A DNA stretch of 64,000 bases from Salinimonas chungwhensis DSM 16280 (GTDB lineage: Bacteria > Pseudomonadota > Gammaproteobacteria > Enterobacterales > Alteromonadaceae), in NCBI RefSeq assembly GCF_000378185.1, contig NZ_KB899379.1:196519-260518 (forward strand), given 5' to 3'. This document shows, in pieces, positions 1-8,132 of this stretch (its first letter is position 1; each line of letters opens with the position of its first letter). The notes under the pieces were generated by a model that saw only the letters and a program-made list of their open reading frames with translations, was not told the DNA's origin and searched no databases. The translations under genes were made by a program, and so were the position numbers.

Positions 1-858
1 ACTGGCCACACTTAACCAGTCACCTAATATCGGATGATCCTGAGTAAGATATGCCTCATCCATGGTGGTCCAGTCATATTTCTCACACAGCCTGGTCAGT
101 TTTTTCAAGGCTGACTTCTGATTGACATGATGACGAAAACGGGATTTAAAATTACTTTCAATCCGCGGCTGTTCCGGATCAAACTCCCATGGGTGGGTGT
201 AAAAATTCGCCGTACGCCCCTCCTGCCCTTTGCCAAACAGAAAATCAAACACCCAGAACGGCAGTAAGCGAAAATAGCCACCGCCCCCGGCTGGAAAAAC
301 CCGATCCCGCCAGATAGTGGTAGTTACCGGTATTTCCAGCAAGCCATTAGACAACCGGTAGGCATCTCTGGGCGCCAGTGGTACACCGTATAAATCGTGT
401 TTAATGGGGTAACTGCTTGAACTGTACTGGTAGCCAGCTTTGGCTATTAAATCGTGAGCCCAGTCATTATCTGCGCTAATCGAAAAGCATGGAGCTCGGT
501 AACCCTTTACCTCTACCCCGGTAATGTCTTCAATCAACGCCTTCGCTTTGGTGATATCTTCAAAGAATACATCTTCATTCTGTTTGGACAAATGCTGATG
601 CATAAAACCATGACTGGCAATTTCATGCCCCTGCGCCACAATCCGTTTGAGAATCTCCGGGTGGGCCTGGGCAATCCAGCCCAACGTAAAAAACGTTGCT
701 TTAACATTGGTATCGGCAAAGGTACCCAGTAGCTTGTCCATCTGGATGGCAAGACGTGACTCATACTTCGACCACTCATTAACGGGGATATCACTGGCGA
801 AAGCTTCAACCTGGAAATATTCTTCCACGTCTACTGTCATCGCATTCACATTTGCCAT
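1..858 (-). CDS. XrtA/PEP-CTERM-system polysaccharide deacetylase (partial, runs off left edge)
   Basis: Read on the minus strand from ATG at 858; the frame stays open to base 1, so 286 codons are visible and the stop lies outside the window. The protein starts MANVNAMTVDVEEYFQ, the DVEE/D-type opening typical of the NodB-fold deacetylases of exosortase-linked exopolysaccharide loci (TIGR03006/DUF3473 group). HGFMH at residues 83-87 supplies the two metal-binding histidines, with D10 as the matching aspartate. The family removes N-acetyl groups from polysaccharide. At 286 residues it is already about family length, so only a few residues should be missing. It points the same way as the export, chain-length and kinase genes at 3.2-8.0 kb but is cut off from them by an opposite-strand gene and an IS remnant. 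The family call is firm; the substrate is not known. Confidence 0.88.
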   Translation of the reverse strand, partial: MANVNAMTVDVEEYFQVEAFASDIPVNEWSKYESRLAIQMDKLLGTFADTNVKATFFTLGWIAQAHPEILKRIVAQGHEIASHGFMHQHLSKQNEDVFFEDITKAKALIEDITGVEVKGYRAPCFSISADNDWAHDLIAKAGYQYSSSSYPIKHDLYGVPLAPRDAYRLSNGLLEIPVTTTIWRDRVFPAGGGGYFRLLPFWVFDFLFGKGQEGRTANFYTHPWEFDPEQPRIESNFKSRFRHHVNQKSALKKLTRLCEKYDWTTMDEAYLTQDHPILGDWLSVAS

Positions 859-1264
859 ACTCAATTAATACCTTCGGACCTGCTCTGATGAGCATGATTA
901 TAAATAACAACTTATAGTAAATAATGACTACAACAGATCGTTTCACGGTGTAATCTTATTTTATTTTACGTGCAACCACAGTAAAAAGGAAATGTGGGCT
1001 TGCTGTATCTTATATGATAGTTTTATTAAACGTGTTAACCGGGGTAATGCAGAGTCCGTGTAAGCTGGTTAAAATACAGTTATTGCCTGACAGATGCAGG
1101 TCACAAACATTGGCTCAGAAATTAAATCCTATGCAGAGAACGCTATGTGGTGCTGACAAACATGAACATCAGCAACATAAATACTGCTTTTTTGGGTTAT
1201 TGCCCGTACACACGAACGCATCAGACAGACGCAGGAGCGCAGCCTTCTGGCGCGTAGTAGTTAA
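859..1264. other. gene-free stretch between divergent deacetylase genes
   Basis: About 400 bases between the start of the minus-strand deacetylase (858) and the TTG start of the plus-strand deacetylase (1265). It is AT-rich between 890 and 1020. An 84-codon open frame at 1014-1268 has no ribosome site and no recognisable protein character, so it is not called. No clear promoter or palindrome stood out. Confidence 0.5.
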
Positions 1265-2266
1265 TTGAAAAGTTGGACAAAAAGTTTGATACATTCGCTG
1301 TTTCTGAGCAAAGGACTGAACTGGCTGTTAAATAAGGCGCTGAGTCAGCATATTTGCATATTTACGTTACATCGTCCCGTTGGGCCTCATGGTCTGAACG
1401 GCGTAGATTTAACTATGCTGGAAGGTTTTCTTCGACTACTTCGCCGCCATGGCTGCGAATTTATCAGCGTCGATGACCTGTTTGCCAAACGCCATCATCT
1501 TAACCCGGCAAAGAATTATGTATGCTTCACGGTTGACGATGGTTATCAGGACCAGTCGGAGTCATTAATCCCAATCTTGCTAAAATATGACGCCCGACCG
1601 ACCTTATTTATTATTACAGACTTGATTGATAAGCAAACGCTGCCGTGGGATGCACAGATTGCCACCACTATCCGTGCTACCGATCATAGCGAACTGGACG
1701 CTGGCGCACTGGGCGTTCCGGGTGAGCGCATACTATCGTTAAAAGATAAACGCCACGCGAGACGCTATTTGTCTTTGCACGCAAAGCGACTTGAGCGTAA
1801 TGCCCGTCAGGCATTTACAGATCGTCTTAAGCACACGCTGTGTGGCGAGGCCGACATAGACACCCGGCACTTTGAGCCTACCAGCTGGCAGCGCCTGAAC
1901 GAGCTTCATAAAGAAGGGTTGACGGTGGGAACGCATACCTGCAGCCACAGTCCGTTATCCACCTTATCCAAAGACGACATCCGCCAGGAGCTCAGTGACA
2001 GCCTGGCAGTGGTAAAAAAGAATATTCCCTCGCCTTCTAAAATATTTTGCTATCCGGTGGGAATGAAAGAAGATTTTGATGAGCGTGCTGCTGATATCAT
2101 TAAAAATCAGGGATTTATCGGCGCATTGATTTCTGAGCCTGGCTACTTCGTATCAGACGCGGTAGAGAAAAACCCTTTTGCCGTGCCTCGCCTTAGCCTG
2201 CCAGCTACCACGAATACCGCAGTGCGCTATACCTCCTGGATGGAAAAGCTCAGAGCCGTGCAATAA
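1265..2266 (+). CDS. polysaccharide deacetylase family protein (NodB homology)
   Basis: 333 residues. A NodB-type catalytic core is visible: FTVDDGYQDQ around residues 88-97, where D91 and D92 are the expected catalytic and metal-binding aspartates, and THTCSH around residues 222-227 with the H-x3-H metal ligands. The start is uncertain. An in-frame TAA sits directly upstream at 1262-1264, so the gene can begin no earlier than the TTG at 1265. There is no ATG before residue 51 and no good Shine-Dalgarno sequence. No signal peptide is apparent, so the protein may be cytoplasmic or have a short amphipathic N-terminus. It is on the opposite strand to most of the exopolysaccharide genes and next to an IS110-type remnant, so it may be an inserted accessory gene. 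Role in modifying the same polysaccharide is inferred only from position. Confidence 0.75.
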   Translation: MKSWTKSLIHSLFLSKGLNWLLNKALSQHICIFTLHRPVGPHGLNGVDLTMLEGFLRLLRRHGCEFISVDDLFAKRHHLNPAKNYVCFTVDDGYQDQSESLIPILLKYDARPTLFIITDLIDKQTLPWDAQIATTIRATDHSELDAGALGVPGERILSLKDKRHARRYLSLHAKRLERNARQAFTDRLKHTLCGEADIDTRHFEPTSWQRLNELHKEGLTVGTHTCSHSPLSTLSKDDIRQELSDSLAVVKKNIPSPSKIFCYPVGMKEDFDERAADIIKNQGFIGALISEPGYFVSDAVEKNPFAVPRLSLPATTNTAVRYTSWMEKLRAVQ

Positions 2267-2316
2267 GCCACAATGCACTTTACCCATGCTATCTAGCCTC
2301 GGGCACAAAATGTATG

Positions 2317-3167
2317 GTCCGCCTCGTTATTATAATGATAATTTTCAATAACGGGGTTGGTTATGCGCTAATGTATTCGGAGTCTGATTAGGCGCTTTCG
2401 CAACCCACTCCACGATGAGATCCACGCTAGGTTATCCTCTTAATGCCAAAAGCTTCTGTGAGCTGTTTTTTGGTGTCAGATTTTAATCCAGTGGTTCTAC
2501 CCTGTACGTCAGCGCTATTCTCATTGCAAACCCGGTGTTAATGATTTGCTGTCGAATGCTTGTTTCGTTTTCACAACTGCCCATGCTAGGCGGGCTAATT
2601 TGTTTGCCAATGCGACAGTCACAACATTGAATGGCTTAGTGGCTCGCAGGTTAATCAGCCACTCTCCCTAAATCTTCCCGGTCTTACCCTGCCTCGACAT
2701 AACTGCTCTGGCAGCATGGATAAACAAGGTTCGCAGTTCCTTATTACCTCACTTACTTACTTCCAATAATCTTGGCTTCCCTCCTGTTGAGTATTACGCT
2801 GGCACAAGGCCCAACCATGCAGTCAAATTCCTGCCGTTTTTAACGTCCGTTGCACTGCTGATATTGCCAAGGCAAAGATTGGCAGTCATATCGCCAATAG
2901 CCAAAATGGGCTTCAGAAACTGGCCGAGCGGAACAGTTTCTATCAGTGTCTTAAGCTTTAAATGCTATTGTGCATGGAACTAATTGGTGAAGATATTGAA
3001 GCAATGCTGAGCACGAAAGTTTTTTGCGGGTAATCTGGTTAACAGAATGAGTAAAGCCTATCACATGAAAAGATGATTTGCCTAAATCGATACCAAGAAC
3101 TCTAATAGTAGACGTGATGGTGCGCCTCCTTCACTGCCTAACTCTTTAGCTTAGGAGTGAGGCGGAC
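2317..3167 (-). mobile_element. decayed IS110/IS1111-family insertion sequence
   Basis: A transposase remnant on the minus strand (2521-3118) lies between two inverted copies of a 9-base word: GTCCGCCTC at 2317-2325 and GAGGCGGAC at 3159-3167. IS1111-type members of the IS110 family carry such subterminal inverted repeats, so these probably mark the element's ends. No target-site duplication can be judged. The element sits between the exopolysaccharide outer-membrane gene and the accessory deacetylase, splitting the locus. Confidence 0.7.
2521..3118 (-). pseudogene. IS110/IS1111-family transposase remnant, internally deleted
   Basis: Reading the minus strand from 3118 gives an IS110-type N-terminus (IRVLGIDLGKSSFHVIGFTH) behind a GGAGG at 3125-3129, but the initiation codon is ATC where ATG is expected. 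After about 45 codons the frame breaks and a large central part, including most of the DEDD-like region, is missing. The C-terminal domain resumes in a second frame: NGRNLTAWLGLVP, YSTGGKPRLLEVSK, ELRTLFIHAARAVMS and VALANKLARLAWAVV. That frame is interrupted by TAA, TGA and TAG before its natural end at 2521. The serine of the STGG motif is kept, but the protein cannot be made. Family assignment comes from these motifs and is strong; it is clearly dead. Confidence 0.85.
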
Positions 3168-3177
3168 AATTTAATTA

Positions 3178-3202
3178 AGCCAGCGTGAACAAGCTGGCTT
3201 GA
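3178..3202. terminator. candidate hairpin downstream of the exopolysaccharide operon
   Basis: AAGCCAGC and GCTGGCTT form an 8-bp stem around an 8-base loop, starting 18 bases past the stop of the outer-membrane barrel gene (3220). On the minus strand the bases that follow (TAATTAAATT) are AT-rich but not a clean T run, so termination is plausible rather than certain. Confidence 0.45.
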
Positions 3203-3219
3203 TGGTAAACAGCCCCATA

Positions 3220-4851
3220 CTATCTAAAGGTGTAAGTAACCCCTAGTTGCAGACGGTGTTCGGTGTAATTATTTCCAAATGCTCCCACCCGGGCTTCCCC
3301 ATCTTGCTTCGTGTAGGAATATCCAGCATTGAGGTTAAGGTGGGGAGAAAAGGTATGATTCAGCGCTACGTCAAAAACCATATTTTCACCGGTACTTGAT
3401 ACTCCAGTCTGCTCTTCACGGTCGATATCGGCAAAGCTCAGAGTAGCGTTTAAGCGAGTAAATGCACCGATTCGATAGGCGGCATTCGTGCCCAGGGTTT
3501 CGGTTTTCAAGCGTCTTTCCTGCCCTAAAAACTCGTTATCATTATAACGGGCAAATAATCCCAATGTCAGAACACGTGACTGATAGCTCATTTCAAAACC
3601 GCCAGCTTTTCGCAGTACAATACTGTCATCAATAGCATTATTGTCTTCACCTAGCTGGATGAATTGCTGCCCACCAGTGAGCTCGTATGATAACGAATTA
3701 GGCTGAAAGCAGTTAGGGGAAAAACCGGCGCCAGGACATACTAACACACCCTCTGTGTTATCGATGCCCAAGAACTGCGAGGAATTTCGTACATCTTCTG
3801 AGTAAAATACAGAGGTACGTATTTTGCGGGTGGCGTGCTTAATGCTCAGATTGGCAGAATCACCATAAAACCGCTTACTAAGTTTTGCGCTAAAACTTGT
3901 GCGACTGGTAAACGCCCAATTTACATCCAAACCAGGAAACACATCGCCGTCATTTTCTTCATTGGAAGAGTTAGCTTTATTGGCAGTAAGCGAGATATAG
4001 CGATCATCGGCTTTATAGTAGGTGAAGCCTGCCCCAACACTATCAAACGCCCGCTCATCCTGAATAAAATCGCCTTGACTGTTAAATGCGTAGGACTCAG
4101 ATTTGCCCGCTAAGCGCAATGCCCAACGCCCGCTAATCAATCGATCAATAAAACCTTCAACTTCATGGGTTTCAAAAGTACCCAGATTAGCTTCAGAGCG
4201 ATCCGTATCACTATAGTTACCATAGATGTTCCACTTGAAGCCGTCCACAGCCTGGCCGTCTTTGATAGACCCAATTGCAGAAAAAGTCTCATTGTTTAAT
4301 TGTTGAGAATTAATAAAGGAGCTTTGTTCTGCTTGGACCTTTCTGTAGGAAACAGAAGCAGTAGTTTCCAGCAGTGGGTTACGGGTAAAATCGGTTGTTG
4401 CACTAATCGTATCGGTTTGAACTCGGGCAAGATCCGCTGAATTGGTAAGCTTATCTGAAATCAAGAAATTATTAGTATTGGTATTTCGATACCGAGAGCT
4501 ACCCCGCACGCCTAAGGTCAGCAGCCGTTCAATGACATCCAGCTCACCGTCATAACGATACTCGATATAATCATTTTTGGTGGAAAAAACATCCGTATCT
4601 CGTTCCAGGTGAGTTGCGGATAAATCTACTGATGCTTTGGCGCGCTTCGCGGTATAAATTGCGTCAATCGATGGAACCAGCCGAAGAGTTGTCACATCTC
4701 TGTCACCCCTGGCGTCCGAGTCGATTTGCTGAAAGATCGTATCAGCCGATATGCGCGGCTCAATTTTCAGATCGCCAGCACTGACATTAGCTGCTACCAG
4801 CGCTGTACAGGTGAACAATGCTAAGCGAGAGACATTCAGCTTACGCCCCAT
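3220..4851 (-). CDS. PEP-CTERM-system outer-membrane beta-barrel protein (TIGR03016-like)
   Basis: 543 residues from the chosen ATG at 4851. That start overlaps the stop of the upstream kinase gene (ATG GGG CGT AA), which suggests translational coupling, and it places a normal signal peptide (NVSRLALFTCTALVAANVSA) at the very N-terminus. The longer frame to 4908 would put 19 extra residues before the signal. The mature part is rich in alternating aromatic/polar beta-strands and ends in a terminal aromatic stretch (LQLGVTYTFR), as outer-membrane barrels do. Proteins of this type sit right after the kinase in exosortase-linked exopolysaccharide loci, where they may serve as the outer-membrane channel or anchor for the polymer. 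The exact role is not established. Last gene of the minus-strand operon 7979-3220. Confidence 0.8.
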   Translation of the reverse strand: MGRKLNVSRLALFTCTALVAANVSAGDLKIEPRISADTIFQQIDSDARGDRDVTTLRLVPSIDAIYTAKRAKASVDLSATHLERDTDVFSTKNDYIEYRYDGELDVIERLLTLGVRGSSRYRNTNTNNFLISDKLTNSADLARVQTDTISATTDFTRNPLLETTASVSYRKVQAEQSSFINSQQLNNETFSAIGSIKDGQAVDGFKWNIYGNYSDTDRSEANLGTFETHEVEGFIDRLISGRWALRLAGKSESYAFNSQGDFIQDERAFDSVGAGFTYYKADDRYISLTANKANSSNEENDGDVFPGLDVNWAFTSRTSFSAKLSKRFYGDSANLSIKHATRKIRTSVFYSEDVRNSSQFLGIDNTEGVLVCPGAGFSPNCFQPNSLSYELTGGQQFIQLGEDNNAIDDSIVLRKAGGFEMSYQSRVLTLGLFARYNDNEFLGQERRLKTETLGTNAAYRIGAFTRLNATLSFADIDREEQTGVSSTGENMVFDVALNHTFSPHLNLNAGYSYTKQDGEARVGAFGNNYTEHRLQLGVTYTFR

Positions 4852-5761
4852 TAGCTGTATCTTGTTCTTGTCCATAATAATATCCATAGTAACCGGGGTC
4901 ATTGGCATCCTTATTGACTACCTTGTTTACCACAAAACCAATGGCCATATCAGGATTCAGACGCTCTACACTCAGACGAATATCAGTCAGCTTTGAGCGC
5001 CCTTCTTCAGTCACGACCACTGCCTGACCTGCAAAGTTTGCCAGAATGGCACTTTCCGTAATACCGATAAGCGGCGGCGTGTCAATGATCACGATACGAT
5101 CTGGATAGCGATTAGCAAACTCATCAACAGTTTCATGCATTTTCTGGCTGGCCAGTAATTCGGTAGACAGATGATGAGTTTTCCCTGCCGGAATAATCTT
5201 TAGTTTATCCACATTGGTAGGGTATAACACTTCCGCTATATCATCGGCTTCACCGGTCAGGTACTCCATCAAACCTTTACGGCGCTCCAGTCCGAAGGTA
5301 TTGAGTACATTTGGCTTTAACACATCGGCATCTACCAGCAAAACCGTTTTGTCCTGCTCTGACGCGATACTAAGCGCCAGGTTGGTGGCACAAAATGTTT
5401 TACCTTCCTCGGGCCTTCCACTGGTTACCATAATAATATTGCTATTTTTCATGGTAGACGATAATGGCCCGAACGCATTGGCTAACAATTTACGTTTTAT
5501 TTCACGGTATTCTTCGTTAATACTTTTCCGTGCACTGGAAAGTGATACGTGGCCATTGCGCTCTAGCCTATCCAGATCAATATTAAATGGCTCCAGCTGT
5601 GTCGCCGGGCCCTTCGCCTTAACCCGTTGTTTAGCACTTCTGTATGCTGGCTCTGCGGCCTGAGCCGCAGGCTCAGAGGTGCTGGTATTTTCTTGTTTTG
5701 CCTTCTCGGCCGCCATAGCTTCACGGCGCCGCTGAAGGGCTTTTTCAATTGTACTGCTCAT
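4841..5761 (-). CDS. XrtA-associated tyrosine autokinase (BY-kinase, TIGR03018-like)
   Basis: 306 residues. BY-kinases are bacterial tyrosine kinases that autophosphorylate a tyrosine cluster and control polysaccharide chain length with a membrane co-polymerase partner. Visible motifs are a variant Walker A (SGRPEEGKT, residues 114-122), Walker A' (VLLVDADV, 140-147) and Walker B (IVIIDTPP, 223-230). The C-terminal tyrosine cluster is at 291-296 (YY, G, YYY). It has no membrane segment, so this is the split form in which the membrane activator is a separate protein, here the gene immediately upstream. The two genes overlap at the stop/start (5758-5761), indicating coupled expression. The first 100 residues are polar and low in complexity. 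Confident call. Confidence 0.9.
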   Translation of the reverse strand: MSSTIEKALQRRREAMAAEKAKQENTSTSEPAAQAAEPAYRSAKQRVKAKGPATQLEPFNIDLDRLERNGHVSLSSARKSINEEYREIKRKLLANAFGPLSSTMKNSNIIMVTSGRPEEGKTFCATNLALSIASEQDKTVLLVDADVLKPNVLNTFGLERRKGLMEYLTGEADDIAEVLYPTNVDKLKIIPAGKTHHLSTELLASQKMHETVDEFANRYPDRIVIIDTPPLIGITESAILANFAGQAVVVTEEGRSKLTDIRLSVERLNPDMAIGFVVNKVVNKDANDPGYYGYYYGQEQDTANGA

Positions 5762-7326
5762 GACAACACACCCTGCAGGTTGAAATTCATCAATTCTGCG
5801 GCCACCAATGCTCCATAAATCACCACCAGAGCTAAAGAACTTGCCGCAAAGACCATATAATGGCGCTTGTTATTTTTTGCTATGGTCTCAAAGTCAAGAT
5901 GGGTCACTGTTCCCCACACTGGATAATCCGTCAGATCTTGCAATTGGCGAGCCCGTACCAGAACCGGTGACAGTTGGTTCAGCAGAAAGGCAATACCAAT
6001 TCCACCACCAAAACCGATTAGCAATACTGTGGTGTATAGCATCAAACGCTGTGGCCCGGAGGGTTGATTTGGCACCAGAGGAGGTTCGATAATTCTGAAT
6101 TGGAATTCCTCAGCAGAAACATCTGCCCGACGACTTAAATCTGCTGACTCACGACGATTCAACAACTCCTGATAACGCTGTTTGGTAATACCATAATCAC
6201 GGTTTAGCGAGGCCTGCTCCGCTTCAATTTGCGGAATCAAATCAATTTTCGATTCCAAATCAGCTATCTTATTCTGTAAGTCTTCTTCCTGCACCTGCAA
6301 AGCGGCAATCTCGCTTTGCAAACGACTGACTTCCAAAGAGATCTGACTGTTATAAGCGCCCACCGGTTCGCCGTCTTCAGCACCCTGCTCACTCATAAAT
6401 TGATCAATTTCATCTTGTCTGGCGTCTTCCAGACTGCTCAGTAATTGCTTTGTTTCAATAACATCCGGATGCTGGTCGGTATAACGCAGCATAAGAGTAT
6501 CAAGCTGATCTTCCAGCGATTTAATGCGTTCATCGTAACGGGTTTGTAGCGCGGCTGAGTCTTCATTTCTAACGCCAAAACTGTCGGCAACTTTTGCGCC
6601 GGAAATCTGACCTTTCATCGCATCGATCTTTTGCCTTGCCTGACGTATCTGTAATTGCGTCGAATCCAGTTTATCTCTTAATTGACCAATCGCGCTATAG
6701 AATGAGCCAGACATAGGCAATATTTCGCTGTATTTTCGCTTAAATGCCGCTAAACGCTGTTCCGCTTCCGCAAGCCTGGCTTCATAATCAGCAATTTGCT
6801 CATCCAGAAATCGGCCGGCAGTATCAGTATCTCTGCGGTTGTTGCCCAGTGAGCCTTCAACAAACAGGGATAATGTTTCCTGTACAACACGTTGGGCTAC
6901 CACCGGATTTTCATTTTCATAAGCAATATTGTAAATATTATCTTTGCTCGTCCCCTTGAGTGAAATACCGCTACTCAATTCATTGATAAGCTCGCCAAAT
7001 TCTTCATCGGAAGACACTGTAATATCCAGATCACTCTCCCTAGCAATCGTTTCCAGGTTTGAACGGCTTAATAAGGTTCTCGCCATCATCTGTATTTCCT
7101 GTTGCGGATTAGACTGAATGGTGATACCTGTTAAGACTGGTTGCAATGGGGAGCCCGTGTCTACATATACCTCAGCAGATGATTCATACTGATTGGGTAG
7201 TGTTGCTACATAGAAAAACCCGATGGGGCAAATAATCCATGAGCATATTATTATAATGCGCTTTTTTATCCATATGCCTTTGAGCAAGTCAAAGAACTGC
7301 GCAATAGATGGCTGTAAATCCTGCAT
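5758..7326 (-). CDS. XrtA-system polysaccharide chain-length determinant (Wzz/EpsF-like)
   Basis: 522 residues with the layout of polysaccharide co-polymerases. There is an N-terminal membrane segment at about residues 23-43, a long periplasmic part with heptad-like coiled coils (about 150-400, for example ARLAEAEQRLAAFKRKY), and a C-terminal membrane segment around 430-455 followed by a second one near 490. The PxxP-like stretch before the C-terminal membrane segment (PPLVPNQPSGP) is the usual Wzz signature. The protein would set polymer length and activate the separate kinase encoded directly downstream, with which it overlaps by four bases. It begins 20 bases after the end of the export lipoprotein gene. 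Matches the PEP-CTERM ChnLen group (TIGR03007). Confidence 0.9.
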   Translation of the reverse strand: MQDLQPSIAQFFDLLKGIWIKKRIIIICSWIICPIGFFYVATLPNQYESSAEVYVDTGSPLQPVLTGITIQSNPQQEIQMMARTLLSRSNLETIARESDLDITVSSDEEFGELINELSSGISLKGTSKDNIYNIAYENENPVVAQRVVQETLSLFVEGSLGNNRRDTDTAGRFLDEQIADYEARLAEAEQRLAAFKRKYSEILPMSGSFYSAIGQLRDKLDSTQLQIRQARQKIDAMKGQISGAKVADSFGVRNEDSAALQTRYDERIKSLEDQLDTLMLRYTDQHPDVIETKQLLSSLEDARQDEIDQFMSEQGAEDGEPVGAYNSQISLEVSRLQSEIAALQVQEEDLQNKIADLESKIDLIPQIEAEQASLNRDYGITKQRYQELLNRRESADLSRRADVSAEEFQFRIIEPPLVPNQPSGPQRLMLYTTVLLIGFGGGIGIAFLLNQLSPVLVRARQLQDLTDYPVWGTVTHLDFETIAKNNKRHYMVFAASSLALVVIYGALVAAELMNFNLQGVLS

Positions 7327-7346
7327 GTAAATTTGTTCCGCTACTA

Positions 7347-7979
7347 CTAGAACCAGGCCTCAGGGATGATAACAATATCACCAGGCAAAATATCAACATT
7401 CTGTGAAATGTCGCCGTCACGAATTAAATCATCGATATTTATATTGTAAGTTTGTTGCTCACCGTCTTCCACACGCACCAGTTTCGCGCTGTTACCGGCG
7501 GCAAACTCTGTCAGTCCACCCACCGCAATCATCAGGTCAAGCAGAGTCATATGCTCTGAATAACTGATAGCTTGCGGATTAGTGGCTTCACCAATAACAC
7601 GAACCTGTTCGCTAAGTGGTCCGGAAAAGTTGTTAACACTTACCGTAACACGAGGATTGTTGATGAACGTGGATAGTTTTTCTTCGATTTCCCGGGCAAG
7701 CGTCGAAGGTGTTCGCCCGGCAACGTCGATATCTTCAACCAGTGACGTTGTGACTTTACCATCGGGCCGAACAGTGTACTGGCCTGAGATCTCTGGGTTG
7801 CGCCATACAAAAATGCTTAACGTATCGCCTGGACCAATGAGGTATTGATAATCATCCACACTGGTGGTCAATGACTGGCGAGTTTTTGCCTGGGGCAGTT
7901 CGGAAGTGCTGGTACAGCCGCATAACAAAGATACTGCTGCTCCTAAAACAACCGGAATGATGCTTTTAGAATTGTACAT
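7347..7979 (-). CDS. XrtA/PEP-CTERM-system exopolysaccharide export lipoprotein (Wza-like)
   Basis: 210 residues. A lipoprotein signal peptide ends at L-C-G-C with the lipidated cysteine at residue 22. It is followed by the polysaccharide export domain (YLIGPGDTLSIFVWRNPEISGQ opening, about residues 46-130) and a SLBB-type beta-grasp segment (VRVIGEATNPQAIS onward). It is shorter than E. coli Wza (379 residues), as is usual for the TIGR03027 group. It is the first gene of the minus-strand operon export, chain-length, kinase, barrel, and is divergent from the sugar transferase gene at 8133 with a 153-base shared control region. Probably forms the outer-membrane export channel. Confidence 0.88.
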   Translation of the reverse strand: MYNSKSIIPVVLGAAVSLLCGCTSTSELPQAKTRQSLTTSVDDYQYLIGPGDTLSIFVWRNPEISGQYTVRPDGKVTTSLVEDIDVAGRTPSTLAREIEEKLSTFINNPRVTVSVNNFSGPLSEQVRVIGEATNPQAISYSEHMTLLDLMIAVGGLTEFAAGNSAKLVRVEDGEQQTYNINIDDLIRDGDISQNVDILPGDIVIIPEAWF

Positions 7980-8028
7980 AAGAGATCTTCCTAAACTCGT
8001 TATGGTGAAATTTTTTTAAGTAATGCAA

Positions 8029-8044
8029 TTTACCCTACGGTAAA
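8029..8044. promoter_or_regulatory. palindrome in the divergent exopolysaccharide promoter region
   Basis: TTTACC-CTAC-GGTAAA, a perfect 6-bp dyad with a 4-base spacer, lies in the 153-base gap between the divergent export lipoprotein (start 7979) and sugar transferase (start 8133). Its central place would let one regulator act on both operons. No known operator was recognised; the regulator is unknown. Confidence 0.4.
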
Positions 8045-8132
8045 TAGCACTATAATGCCAACATCATTTATAGTCTATTACATTGAATAGCTTTACGATG
8101 TACTTCGACGTTGCAGTATCAGGGGGCCAGGA

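Noticed and set aside
1014..1268. 84-codon open frame before the second deacetylase
   Set aside because: No ribosome site, odd composition, no family; it overlaps the start region of the real gene.
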